Source: Agriotes lineatus (taxonomy: Eukaryota > Arthropoda > Insecta > Coleoptera > Elateridae). From it: a stretch of 64,000 nt of DNA. The DNA is taken from assembly GCA_940337035.1 (NCBI GenBank), contig OW679197.1, positions 58,239,903-58,303,902 of the forward strand, in the 5' to 3' direction. The number at the start of each line of letters is the position of its first letter. The first letter of the stretch is position 1. The notes beneath the pieces are model-generated. The model worked only from the letters and a program-made list of their open reading frames with translations, was not told the DNA's origin and made no database searches. Shown here one piece after another: positions 24,780 through 36,095 of this stretch. The position numbers and the translations under genes were made by a program.

Positions 24780-27700
24780 CACATAGGGGAGAGATGGGTA
24801 ACACAGGGTAGACGGGTAAAACAGGAACCGCTATTATTTTCGGTATTGGTGGTGGCATATTTCTGTAACCACGGTGTATGTAAGCAAAGTTGTGAACCTA
24901 ACGATAACGATGTGATTTAATTCAGACCTGTGAAAACGTTACAACTAATGGATGAGTGTCAAAGTGACAACAGAATACGAATGTATTGCAGATTAAAATC
25001 AATGTAATTATTAGTTTACTTGTTTTACTTTTAATTTACTTCTTACCAGAATACACAGTTCAGGGCGACTATACGAGTATGACACTTTTTAATTCATAAA
25101 AATAATCGTTGTAGTAAATTTCATTTAACAAAAACGATACACTTTGGGGTAAATCGCGTACCTTCTCATTTTACCCTAGTTAATTTTGGGGAAAGTGGGG
25201 TACCCCCCTTGTTATACTTTAAATTTACTTCCTACCGCAGTACAGTGCACATTTTATAGGGTACTATGTATGACTTTCTCTTTTCAATTTATAAAAATAA
25301 GTTTTGCTACACCTAAAACGAAACATCGACATTGGGGAAAATAGGGTGCCACTTATTTTACCCTACCATATTTTAAGGGAAAATGGTGTACCCCCTTCTT
25401 TTACTTTTCATTACCTTCTTACCAGAGTACAGTGCGCAGTTTAGGACGTATACATGACTCACTGATTTCAATTTATAAAATAAGTTTTATAGTTAACTTT
25501 ACCTAATTTAAAAGAAACACTTTGGGGAAAGTGGGGTACTCTCTCATTTTACTCTACTGGGAAAACTGGGGTACTTTGTTTTATTTTTAATTTACTTGTT
25601 GCCAGAGTACAGAGTTTGGGGCGCCTGTATCATTTACAGTTTTTAATTTATAAAAATAATTGTTATAGTAAATTGTATCTGTAGCCTGGTACTTCTTTTG
25701 TTTTACTTTTAATGCACTTCTTACCAGAGTGCAGTGCACAGTTTAGGGTGTTTGTATGACTTACTGTTTTCAGTTTATAAGAATTTTGTAATAAACTTTG
25801 CCTAATCTAAGATATACTTTGGGGTAGATGGGAGCCTCCTAGTTTTACTTTTCATTACTTGTTTCCGGAGTACATTGCAAAGTTTAGGGTGTACGTATGA
25901 TTTACTGTTTGCATTTTATAAAAATAAGTTTTGTAGTAAACTTTACCTAACTAAAAATATAGACTTTAGAGAAAATTGAGTACCACATTTTGGAGAAAAT
26001 TGAGAACCCTCTCATTCTAGTCTGCCCTATTTTGGGGAAGATCGAATACACCCCATGTTTTACTTTTAATCTACTTTTTACCAAAGTAGATTCCACAGGT
26101 TAGGGCGTATGTATTACTTACTCTTTGTAATTTATAAAAGTTATTTTTGTAGTAAACTTTCCCTAACCTAAAATATATACTGCGGGGAAAATCATGTATC
26201 CGTCATTGTAAGCTAAAAATGGAGTACCCCTCTTGTTTTACTTTTAATTTACTTGTTATCAGTGTACAGTGCATAGTTTAGAGTATTTATATGACTTACT
26301 GTTTTCTATTTATAAGAATTTTGTAGTAAACTTTACCACCTCTCATTTTACCCTATCCCATTTTTGGGAAAATGAGGCCTCCCTTGTATTGCTTTTAATT
26401 TATTTGTTACCAGAATACAGCGTACAGTTGAAGGCGCATGTATTATTTATTGCTTTCAATTTAAAAATAAGTTTTGTACACTTCACTTTACCTTAAAAGA
26501 TACACTTTGCGAAAGATGGAGTACCATCTCATTTTATCCTACTTCATTTTGTAGTAAATGCCCCCCCCCCCCCCATTTTACTTTTGATTAACTTCTTAGG
26601 GTGTTGAGGGCGTATGTATGACTTACTGTTTTCAATTTATAAGAAATTTGTAGTAAACTTTACCACCCCCATTTTACCCTATCCCATTTTTGGGAAAATG
26701 GGGCCTCCCTTGTATTGCTTTTAATTTATTTGTTACCAGAATACAGTATACATTTGAAGGCGCATGTATTTTATTGCTTTCAATTTAGAAAAATAAGTTT
26801 TGTACACTTCACTTTACCTTAAAAGATACAATTTGGGAAAGATAGAGTAGCATCTCATTTTATCCTACTTCATTTTGTGGTAAATGGGACCCCCCCTTCT
26901 TTTATTTTTGATTAACTTCTTAGGGCGTATGTGTGACTCACTGTTTTCAATTTATAAAATATTTTTGTAGTTAACTTTACCTAATCTAAAAGATACACTT
27001 TGGGGAAAGTGGGGTATTCCCTCATTTTACCCTACCGGGAAAAAAAGGGTACCCCCTCGTTTTATTGTTAATTTACTTGTTACCAGAGTACACAATTCAG
27101 GGTGTCTGTATGATTGACAGTTTCTACTTTATAAAAATAATTGTTACAGTAAATTGTATCCAACCTAAAACATACACTGTGGGAAAAAAGGGGTATCCCT
27201 TATTTTACCCCATTTTCGGAACCACTTTTGGAAAAGAATGTGGTACCCCTTTTGTTTTACTTTTAATCCACCTGTTACCAGACTATATTTCACAATTTAG
27301 GGTATATGTATTACTTACTCTTTGCAGTTTATACAAATTGTTTTTGTAGTAAAATTTCCCTAACCTAAAATCTACACTGTGGGAAAAATAATGTATCCGT
27401 TATTTTAAGCTAAAAATGGAGACACTCCTTTTGTTTACTTTTAATTTACTTGTTACCAGAGTACAATGCACAGTTTAGAGTGTATGTGTGACTTACTGTT
27501 TTTAATTTATACAAATTTTGTAGTAAACTTTACCTCCCCTGTGATACACTTTGGGGTAAATAGGGTACCCCCTGGTTTTAATTTTAATTTCATTTTACAT
27601 AAAAGAGATACTTGTTTCCTGAGTATAGTGTACAGTTTAATGTGCATGTATTAGTTATTCCTTTCAATTTATAAAGATGAGTTTTGTACTACCACTTTGT

Positions 27701-27920
27701 ACTTTATCTAAAAGATACACTTTGGGAAAATTTTGTCTTTTGCCATTTTGCCTTGCCCCATTTTGGGAAAAATGGGGTAACCTCTTCTTTTACTTTTAAT
27801 TAATTTGTTACCATAGTACAGCGCACAGTTTAGGGCTATGTATGACTTACTGTTTTCAACCTTAAAGATACAGAAAATGCGGTACCCCATCATTTTACCC
27901 TACCCCATTTTGTTCGATCT
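24780..27920. repeat. irregular 140-190-bp tandem array containing GGGGTACCCC
   Basis: About 17-18 diverged units carry, in order, ACTTTGGGGAAAATGGGGTA, CCCCCTCATTTTACCCTACC, TTACTTTTAATTTACTTGTT, ACCAGAGTACAGTGCACAGT, GTATGACTTACTGTTTTCAA and TTTTGTAGTAAACTTTACCT. Spacing between ACCAGAGTACAG landmarks varies from about 130 to 215 bp, so many units carry indels. A run of 14 C lies at 26561-26574. No protein is encoded. The array stops beside a transposase relic at 27951. Confidence 0.88.
26561..26574. repeat. poly(C) tract
   Basis: Fourteen consecutive C bases inside an array unit, grown from the CCCC part of the GGTACCCC motif. It is a likely site of length variation or assembly error. Confidence 0.9.
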
Positions 27921-27950
27921 TATTGTAGTCACGCTATTACGTACTTTTAA

Positions 27951-28206
27951 AATGAAAGTATACAAGCTGTAAACGAAGATGTGGTATATTTTAGGGCATC
28001 AGTTCAATTTGGGGTTCCACAGATCACTTTAAAACGATATGTCAAAAAATACCGACAGTTTCTCTACTAAACGTTTGGGAGGTAAAAATCAATCTTTAGG
28101 GTGGAACAACAAGCAAAACTTGATGTTTATTTGAAAAGTATGGAGGAAAGACTTTTTGGTTTGAGAATGTCTGAATTAGCCTAGTCAATGAAGCGGAAAA
28201 ATCAGT
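27951..28206 (+). pseudogene. pogo/Tigger-like transposase N-terminal relic
   Basis: One plus-strand frame reads SIQAVNEDVVYFRASVQFGV, then PQITLKRYVKKY, the psq-type helix-turn-helix that binds transposon ends in insect pogo-like (DDE_1) transposases. After TAA codons at 28068 and 28083 the same frame continues RVEQQAKLDVYLKSMEERLF, then GLRMSELA and TAG at 28182. The segment EQ...LxxYLxxMExRLFGL is typical of the second DNA-binding region of that family. The frame is intact but has stops and no catalytic domain, so it is dead. The start codon is not identifiable. Confidence 0.72.
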
Positions 28207-29541
28207 AAATCTTGTAGTTAATTATGTTGATTATTCCTGCTCTTGTTTCTGTTGTTTAGACATATAAAAGCTAAAAATTTGAAGTTTTTCTGCCAAAACA
28301 ACCGCCCCAGTTTCAGTGGAAATCCTTGCTTATTTGCTATGCACAGCGGCGTCCGACAATAAACCATAATTGCCGAGGTGATCAACTTGCTTCTGCGGGC
28401 CCAAATCGCCGTAATCGAAATGTGGCACAAAATTTCGCAGTTGCGCCGAGGCACATCTCCGGCAGCATTGCCGAAGTGTCTTTAAAAGTGAATGCAGTTG
28501 TAGAACATACTTCTGGCTTTATGTGTCCAGTTTTTTGACGGGCAAACTGGCCGATTTAGGAGGTCAAACTTTCTCAATCTCAACCTCGTCTCCGACCCGT
28601 TCGGGATCGGGCGAATTTGCTTATGCTAATCCGCAGTGCGCAACCTGCGCTAAATGTATTTATATTTGCCTGCACTGTCTTGATAGACACTTATTATTTA
28701 TATTACATGGACACGTTACATTTGCATGTATCATAAAGAACAAGGTTTTTTAGTAGCTGCCGATCCGGTGACAAGATAGAGCTGAGTAGGATTTTTCTCC
28801 TGAAAAGCGTTCTCAGGATCGAGTCGCCGAATCCCGCTAATTTATTTGGCTGCGAACTAACAAGCGCATAAATAAATCGCGGGCGGGTATTAATAACGAA
28901 ATTTGCATTAATAAATAAATCGGCGTCGAGTCGATGATAATTGCAAAGCTCAAAACCGTTTGCAAGTCACGAATGCGCTAATGTGAGGCCGAAAGCCGAG
29001 ATAAAGGGGTCGGAATTAATCTGGAAGCGTTGATTAATTTTATTATTATTAGCGGCGACCTTCTGCAATAACTGTTTTATTATTGAGAATGCCACCATCG
29101 AACCATGAAGATCGTAAAAGCCGAGCACTCCAATAAATTTGAACGCATAAAGCTCGCTTGATCAAGATTTAATCGAGCTTTGTGACGGAAAGATCGCTTT
29201 GGCAGCTCGAGAAAACGGCCGGTTTTGTGCAATTTAAGGCATTTTCGAAAAGGAAAAACTGCGTGTCGTAATTAGCATTTTTTGTGATAGCGCTTAGTGT
29301 CCCCGACAAAGTAAATGCCAACACCTTCTCTTTTAGAAAATTCTAACAATGCCTGCTCAATTTGGCGAACTTATAATAATATTTTAAACATAAATTATGA
29401 AATGCTTAGCCTAATGTCAAAAAGTTAAGTTCCTGGTTTAATTCTCAAGGCAGATTATTGTACCGAGAAGGGTACCATAATTAATCAAAGCAAATGACAG
29501 AATGTTGGAATGTATTGTAGGAGATTGTTTCTGAATTATAA
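28207..29541. other. non-coding, GC-richer segment
   Basis: 28280-29290 is GC-richer with no domain-bearing frame. Short frames at 28218-28753 overlap on opposite strands and look like chance. Nothing else was recognised. Confidence 0.4.
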
Positions 29542-30156
29542 TAGTTATTTATGCAACTAGTGTGTAAAATAGGTCTTTTTAACCGAGTGCGGAGATTCAG
29601 CCGAGTGCGCAAATGGTAGCACGAGATTAGAAAAGACCGTTTAAACACGTGTTGCATACTAGATTTTTTCTACAACTGAACATTTCACATTTTTTTAGCA
29701 ATTGCTTTATTTATTTTGGTACAGAACTGGTTGGTTGATTGAAATTAGTTTTAAGTTGGCGCCACTGATCGTGATCGATGAACTGTCAAAATTATGTAAA
29801 ATTTTGTAAATAAGCAACCCAAAATCAATTTCACTTTTTATGCACTAGGGTTTGTAAAGAACCTTTTACGCACTATTACTGTTTCTAATAATAATTCATT
29901 AATTATGTTAATTTTTCACGATTATTATTGTTTTGTACCTATAATTACCAAATTCTATTAAAAAAATTACATCGTTCTGGTTTTTCACATGATTAACATC
30001 TAGAATCAGGTTATGTAAATAGGCAACCCAAAATACATTTCACTTTTTATGCACTAGGGTTTGTAAAGAACTGTTTATGCACTGCTTTTTAAAAAGTGGA
30101 ACTTTACAAACTAACTAACGTGTTTAAAGTATCTACTTTAGACACGGTTGTAGAAA
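29542..30156. mobile_element. hairpin-headed repeat element, copy 1
   Basis: The copy starts TAGTTATTTATGCAACTAGT. It forms an imperfect hairpin (left arm about 29551-29592, right arm about 29610-29658; loop with CCGAGTGCGC), and then runs through a body bounded by TTTTTTCTACAACTG and CGGTTGTAGAAA. Inside the body a segment with ATTTCACTTTTTATGCACTA occurs twice. No protein is present. It is followed immediately by a second copy. This is a non-autonomous element of unassigned class. Confidence 0.75.
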
Positions 30157-30786
30157 TAGTTATTTATGCAACTAGTGTGTAAAGTAAGTCTTTTTAATCG
30201 AGTGCAGAGATTTTCGCACGAGGCGCCAGCCGAGTGCGCAAGTGGTAGCACGAGATTAAAAAAAGACCTTTTACACACGTGTTGCATACTAGATTTTTTC
30301 TACAACTGAACAATTCACATTTTTTATCAATTGCTTTATTTATTTTGGTACGGAACTGGTTGGTTGATTGATTATTAGTTTTAAGTTGGCGCCACTGATC
30401 GTGATCGATAAACTGGCAAAATTATGTAAAATTTTGTAAATAGGCAACCCAAAATCAATTTCACTTTTTATGCACTAGGGTTTGTAAAGAACCTTTTATG
30501 CACTATTACTGTTACTAATAGTAATTCATTAATTATGTTAATTTTTCACGATTATTATTGTTTTGTACCTATAATTACCAAATTCTATTAAATAAATTAC
30601 ATCTTTCTGGTTTTTCACATGATTAACATCTAGAATAAGGTTATGTAAATAGGCGACCCAAAATACATTTCACTTTTTATGCACTAGGGTTTGTAAAGAA
30701 CTTTTTATGCACTGCTTTTTAAAAAGTGGAACTTTACAAACTAACTAACGTGTTTAAAGTATCTACTTTAGACACGGTTGTAGAAA
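30157..30786. mobile_element. hairpin-headed repeat element, copy 2
   Basis: Close head-to-tail copy of 29542-30156, with the same hairpin, body and GTTGTAGAAA end. The hairpin loop is longer and carries TCGCACGAGGCGCC in addition. There is no spacer between the copies. Confidence 0.75.
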
Positions 30787-31976
30787 AAAATGTTTTATTT
30801 CATTTTGGAACCATAATCTTGTTTATTGGCCCTCGATAGCGGGCGTAAAATGGCTTTTATGGCCCTAGGGCCTATAACAGCGCCAGCACAACGATGACGC
30901 AGTAGTCTGTAGCCAAAATTATAGCTCTTGGAAATTTTAAAACTCTCCGCTTATTTTCTCGTGCTATAATCTATTGATTATATCCTTAATACGTAAATAA
31001 CTACTACGTTTGTTTCGAGCCCGTAAAGTCTATATCAATTTTTTATGACAATTATATGCTATTTTTTCTGTTCCAGAATAGCTGTCAAATTTATAAACAT
31101 TTTTTCAATAACGAGATGCAACACGTGTAACTCGTACATAATCAGACTTGATTAGCCTAGCTCGCACGCTCACTCAGCTATACATTCAGCTCATTCGATG
31201 AAATCTTATAGTATGTAATTGCTACAGAAATAGCTATTTTAAATTAAAAATTGGTGGATGTCTAATTTTGAACTCCGTAAACGTTTTCTTTAAATGTAGA
31301 GGCATGTAAAAATACATTTAAAAATCGGTATGGTTGTTTCAGAAGAATTTGTAGTATTAATGTAGCTATTATGGAATAAAAAATAGCAATTTACAAATAA
31401 TTCCATTAAGTTGATATACATTTTGAACTATCGTTTCCCTTAAAAAAATTAAAAATAATATTTTCAGTTTTATTAAATATGATTGCTCAAAAGATATAGT
31501 TGAAAATATAAATGCATTCAACTGTTTAAATATTTATGAATGATAAATAATTGTTCCTTAGCTCGTTTCGAAATATCGAATTTTTAAACAACTGGATATA
31601 TTATACTACAAACATAATCGAAACGCGATTTATGTTCCTTTTTTGTTTCTGATTTATTTCAAATTGAGTTAGAAGCAATATGTTTGGAGAAATTATGACA
31701 TCACTAACTTTCTGCATGAGTCATTGAAATAAATTCTGTTGTCGTTTGGGATAGGTCGATTGGTATTTGTTATATAAAATCTTTGCACTATCGTTACTAT
31801 TGCTGCTGCGATTGTGACCCTATTTATGCAACGTTTCAGTGTTTTACATTGTGAAAAACAGCTTAGTCCACCTTTTCAATTTCTGGGTAGCTTTAATGAA
31901 AACTAACCACAAACATAATAAAGTAATAAGAACGGTGGAACAATAGATTTATTGGCGAACGTAAAAGCTACAATAT
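30787..31976. other. AT-rich non-coding DNA
   Basis: No gene seen. A short palindrome TATGGCCCTAGGGCCTATA lies near 30860-30880. At 31115-31200 ATGCAACACGTGTAA followed by GCTCGCACGCTCACT resembles one hairpin arm of the preceding element and may be a decayed further copy. Confidence 0.4.
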
Positions 31977-32153
31977 AGGAAGTAATTGGGATTCGCTCTT
32001 CAGGGCAGCAATTCAAAAGAAAACTCTTTTTATCCAAGTCAATATTTCTGCATTGCCAATTATAAAGTAATAACATCACTTTTTCTTGCCTTCCTAAAGG
32101 AATGGTTTGCTTTTGAGTTGCTGCCCTGAAGAACGAATCCCAATTGCTTACTA
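31977..32153. mobile_element. inverted-repeat (MITE-like) element
   Basis: The arms at about 31977-32024 and 32105-32153 are inverted copies about 48 bp long. They carry AATTGGGATTCG, then TTCAGGGCAGCAA and TCAAAAG, with few mismatches. The loop is about 80 bp. There is no coding capacity. The size and arms suit a small foldback or MITE, though a target-site duplication is not clear. Confidence 0.68.
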
Positions 32154-33621
32154 CATTATTTCATCAACCAGTCATTTTTTTTTGCTCAACTTTATGTAAA
32201 GTTTTACCTGGTTTTTTTATTTCAAGAGATGTAATATTTTCGGTGAATCTACAAATTTAGTTATTTAGTGGTTGATATACAAGGTGATCAGTCATAAATT
32301 TTCCCAAAATTGAGTTTCAGGATGTAATGAAACCTTCCATATTAAATAATGTAAATATTTCTAAACGCACACGTTGAAATTATTTATTACAATCTGTTAG
32401 CACATCATTAAATTATTTCTTTCAAAATTTCAGTAATTTGATTTAAATGCCTCCAATCTTGTAAACCAAGCCCCTTCTGCATAACTCAGCTGCCTTGTCA
32501 TAACTTCAGTCGATTTCACTAATAAACGCTAATATGGTTATGAAAGTTAATATCGCGCCGAACATGGTTTGCGAAATTGTTGAAAGATGACGGAAACAGG
32601 TGAATTCGCTATCCTAGAAAATTCCATGAGCTTTAATGTTTTGGCATTTTGGATTTGACACGAACTGGCGGCGCGGCGGTAGAAAATTTCAAATTGACAG
32701 TTGTGCAAGCGGTTAAAACCCTGTCCTTTCACAATGGCCATGTATTTGCAGCCCAACGCCCAAATCCAAAGGAACCATTGTAACATGTGTCCGTGATAAT
32801 TGCATAGATAACATGATTTTCGCCTATGCGGGCTTTAATGCTCAAATTAAATCCGTTTTAAATGCTCTCGCGAAATGGGGTTTATGGCCAAAGTGTCTTA
32901 TCAGATTGGTGTTCTTGCAGGCCTGCTTAAAATTTCGGTTGACTTTACAGAACGAACTAGTTTGAGAAAGATATTTTTATAATTTCTGTGTGAGGTATCG
33001 TATATTTAATTGAGGTGAAAAGATGTGTTGATTAAAAGAGTAACTAATTCTGGGCTCTTAAAACTTGCACGAAAAATAAAAAATGTTAAGTATCCGTTGT
33101 CAGTTTTAGTGAATTTACAAAAATTGGGGAATCAACTTTTCAGTAAAATAGTATCTCAGACAGTTATTAAAGGATTTTATCGTAAAGCGAACGGCCGGAA
33201 AGTGCAAGTATTTAAATGAGATTATGGAATTGAGGTTATGCGCATTCTCATAACTGTCACTGCCAGGTGATAAATACTTTTTTAACAAGCGTTATTATTT
33301 CACACTATTTTTAAATCTGCAGAAAAAACTTGTAACACGTTTCAATTTTAGATTTATGCTTATGCAATAACTTCAAATTATTTTTGCTGCTCTAGTAGTG
33401 CAAACTGTTAGGCGGTTATGTATTATGTTTCCAATAATATTTAGTTTTAATTTCATTTTTGTATATTATGTTTCCTAGCGAATATTTCTTAATACATCTT
33501 TCAGAATAAATTTTCATTTTTATGCGAGTTTATTAATAGTACTCGAAGGATACCAATAATTGTAATTTATACTATATTTACTGTTTGTGAAGTGAATGAA
33601 GAAATTAATTTAGACCAACTC
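32154..33621. other. non-coding DNA
   Basis: No gene. The segment 32435-32560 resembles 38460-38615 (shared GTAAACCAAGCCC, TTCAATCG/TTCAGTCG and TTGGTTATG-like blocks in the same order), so it is an old dispersed or duplicated sequence. Confidence 0.4.
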
Positions 33622-33780
33622 ATTGCCAGCTTGGTAGAATGGTTAGAGTACTTAGCTGCGATGCTGAAGGTAAGGAGTTCAATCCTCACACTTTGCAACT
33701 AGCTGACAGTCCATCCAGTCGCTTTAAAAATTAGGTACCGCAGCAACGACTTGGAAGTAACGATTAATTATTGCGTTTCA
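33622..33780 (+). mobile_element. tRNA-SINE fragment
   Basis: The tRNA-like head on the plus strand has an A box TGGTAGAATGGTTAGAG (about 33631-33648) and a B box GGAGTTCAATCCTC (33674-33687). It is followed by CGCTTTAAAAATTAGGTACC and ATTATTGCG. The body start matches the SINE at 9567-9834 (CGCTTTAAATAATTGGGAAC), so both belong to one family. This copy is more diverged and lacks the remainder of the body. No clear target-site duplication was found. Confidence 0.7.
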
Positions 33781-34849
33781 TGAAGAAAGTGACATTTCAC
33801 TTTGCAACAATGGGAACGAACCGGTAAAAGCTGCTGCCATTCATCCACTCCAATTCAAAATTTGAATCTGCGGCCGAATCAGGTGGGCAAGATTTCGCAA
33901 GGAGAACGTAGGCGCGCGTTAACAAAGGCGACGTTGCAAAAGAGCTGCTATTTGTAAAGGAAAATAATCCATTTAAGATAAAAAGCCCATTAAGATAGCG
34001 ATCGCTTCCTGCTTTTCGGCGATTGCAGCAAAACTGTGCCAGCGCTCGTCAGCGGGCGAAACGCTGCGACAAGATAAATAATGCGATAAATCCCGTCAAA
34101 CGAGTTTATGTAAATAATATTCGTATTCAAATGCACTCCTAAAATCCGATGAATGAGTTAATATTAATATAATATGCATATTGTAACCTTGCGGCTTATG
34201 CATCACCCACATGCCCTGAGAAAAGGCACAAGGACAACGGGCGGCGGTTGGGGAATATTTCAGGCTTAGGTGCATGCGATTTAAATTTTTCTGCGAAATG
34301 CAGTTTGTCTGGATAATTCCGGCCGATCGGGTCGAATTCCAGGGGCTTTTCGGGAATGCGTCTAGGTTTCGTTAAACTTTGCTCGATCGCATACGCGAAC
34401 TTCCCACATTTGCGTTGGGTTCTGAGCATCCTCATCCTCAAGGCGAGGCTCGTTATACGCTTATTAATTAAAAGTTCAAGAATTTTCGGTTTTGTGATAG
34501 CGAGGCCACTGGGGCACTCCACCTGCTACGCTCACCGTCACCCACATAGAGCTATTGTTGGGCCAACAAAGCCCATTACGGCCCTGACTCGAATGTCCCA
34601 GGCTTCGAAATTTGGGGTGTAACTAATTTAGCTGCTTAGCATTAAAGTACATTTGTTGAGGATGCAATAAAATTTGTTTGATGTTTATGTGAGGGAAAGT
34701 AACTTCCTATCAAACTATAGCTTCAAAAATGAAAGTAAAATTCCAGACTTGATATAGTATGACATACAAGAAAGAATAAAAGTGTGGCAACTACATTCTT
34801 TGAAATAGCAACAATTTCTTTTCATAATCATTAACCACAAGAAGGGAAG
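33781..34849. other. non-coding, GC-richer segment
   Basis: 33840-34620 is GC-richer. A 108-codon minus-strand frame (34196-34522) and an 88-codon plus-strand frame (34356-34622) overlap each other and show no recognisable domain. I do not call either a gene. Confidence 0.4.
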
Positions 34850-34912
34850 CAGAGTAGCCTGAAGAACAAAGTGACTGTAGGACGAGACGATCTTGTATTG
34901 ATAATATATTTA

Positions 34913-34957
34913 CAATTGATTTTTCTGCTATCCTGGAATTAGCAGAAAAATCAATTG
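34913..34957. repeat. perfect 17-bp inverted repeat
   Basis: CAATTGATTTTTCTGCT at 34913-34929 and its exact complement at 34941-34957 enclose the 11-base loop ATCCTGGAATT. The hairpin lies inside the LINE relic, right after the IDNIFTI segment. Confidence 0.9.
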
Positions 34958-35430
34958 CACACAATAAGAAAGACCATCTCATCTTGATCTTTATATAGAT
35001 AAGTGTGAAATGTGATCTCCAGTAAGAAACTATGGGAGGTATTACAGAATAGCAGAATAAAAACATATAAACAGCATAAAACAAATTCATAAAGACAACG
35101 GGAGCAGGGTTAAAAAGGAAGCTTGTTATCGGTAGATAAATAAAGTGGTTCGTTGTCGTCTACTTTATTTAAAATTAATCTAAATGTGGTGCTCAATACA
35201 TGTACAAAGGAATATTATCAAATGGGCATCCCTGCTTGCAAATGAGGAATTAATAAAAGAGTAAAAGCTATGAAGAGTAGACATTTATGTTTAAAAGACG
35301 AAGGTAGTTAAAGGTCCAGGAAAACATTAAATACGTAGGATGAAGCAATACAGGCTGCTGAGACTATAAGTATTTAAGAGCAATGTTTACTAAGGAAGGG
35401 ATCAGAAACAACCCAACTAGCATAATTAGT

Positions 35431-35650
35431 CGCTGGAACGTACCGGTGACCAGTGTAGGAACTTTAAAGTCTTTTGTCACTAGTCACGGGCACCTGATAG
35501 GAACGTTCCAATTACGTGCACGTGACCAAAATGGGGAATAATTTTTGGGTGACCGCAACGTTTAGGCCACGTTCCTGCAACCTGTCCGGCTACGTTTCAA
35601 TGACGTTGTGGTTACGTGAGGGCGACGTTGCGGCCTGGTAGCGGCAAATT
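35431..35650. repeat. ACGT-rich minisatellite-like block inside LINE relic
   Basis: Within about 220 bp many loosely repeated words occur: GGAACGT, ACGTGACC, CAACGTTTAGG, CACGTTCCTGC, GACGTTGTGG and GACGTTGCGG. GC and CpG content are far above the flanks. LINE homology stops at its left edge and resumes to its right, so it is an insertion or local expansion. Confidence 0.6.
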
Positions 35651-36095
35651 TCTCAAAACTTTACTACTTCATTCCATTACTGTTGCAATGCATTCTGAAA
35701 ATAGGTACAGAAATGAACAGCTATGGTCAACATAAAGTTAACGTAGTGAAAAAGCAGGTAATAGGCTGGAATAGCAACGACATGGTTATGAACTACGAGC
35801 AAATCACATAAAACGAAACAAGAAGCACTAGAAAAAACATAAACGTAGAATACTCAATAATCGACACAATAGATAAAAATCATTTCTGATGGTATGGACA
35901 CCTTAGGAGAATGCAAGACAACAGGTGGCCTCAACGCTTGTACGAATACTGTTCAAATATATTAAAGAAGAAAGGACGTCCACATATTGAACAAAAAGAA
36001 AAAGTAGAAGAGTCAATGAGGATAAGGGAAGGGCAATCATGAAAACGACTGGGAAGAACGCAAAGAATGGAAACATCTGTCAGAAACTATTTAAA

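Larger units (their letters stand above)
34850..36095 (+). pseudogene. decayed LINE ORF2 from RT to C-terminus
   Basis: Plus-strand pieces appear in the canonical order of a non-LTR ORF2. PEEQSDCRTRRSCIDNIFTI lies at 34857-34920, AEKSIAHNKKDHLILIFI (before motif A) at 34940-35000, LLANEELIKE near 35235, VDIYV...KTKVVKGPGK near 35278-35325, and DYKYLRAMFTKEGIRNN near 35360-35415. The C-terminal WYGHLRRMQDNRWPQRLYEY and KKKGRPHIEQ lie at 35890-35995. Stops and shifts are frequent and the YADD box is lost. A 17-bp hairpin (34913-34957) and an ACGT-rich block (35431-35650) interrupt it. Confidence 0.78.

Noticed and set aside
33624..33695. A genuine tRNA gene on the plus strand
   Set aside because: A and B boxes are present but no complete cloverleaf forms, and the body matches the other SINE.
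34196..34622. Overlapping 108- and 88-codon frames on opposite strands
   Set aside because: GC-richer patch with mutual shadows and no recognisable motif.
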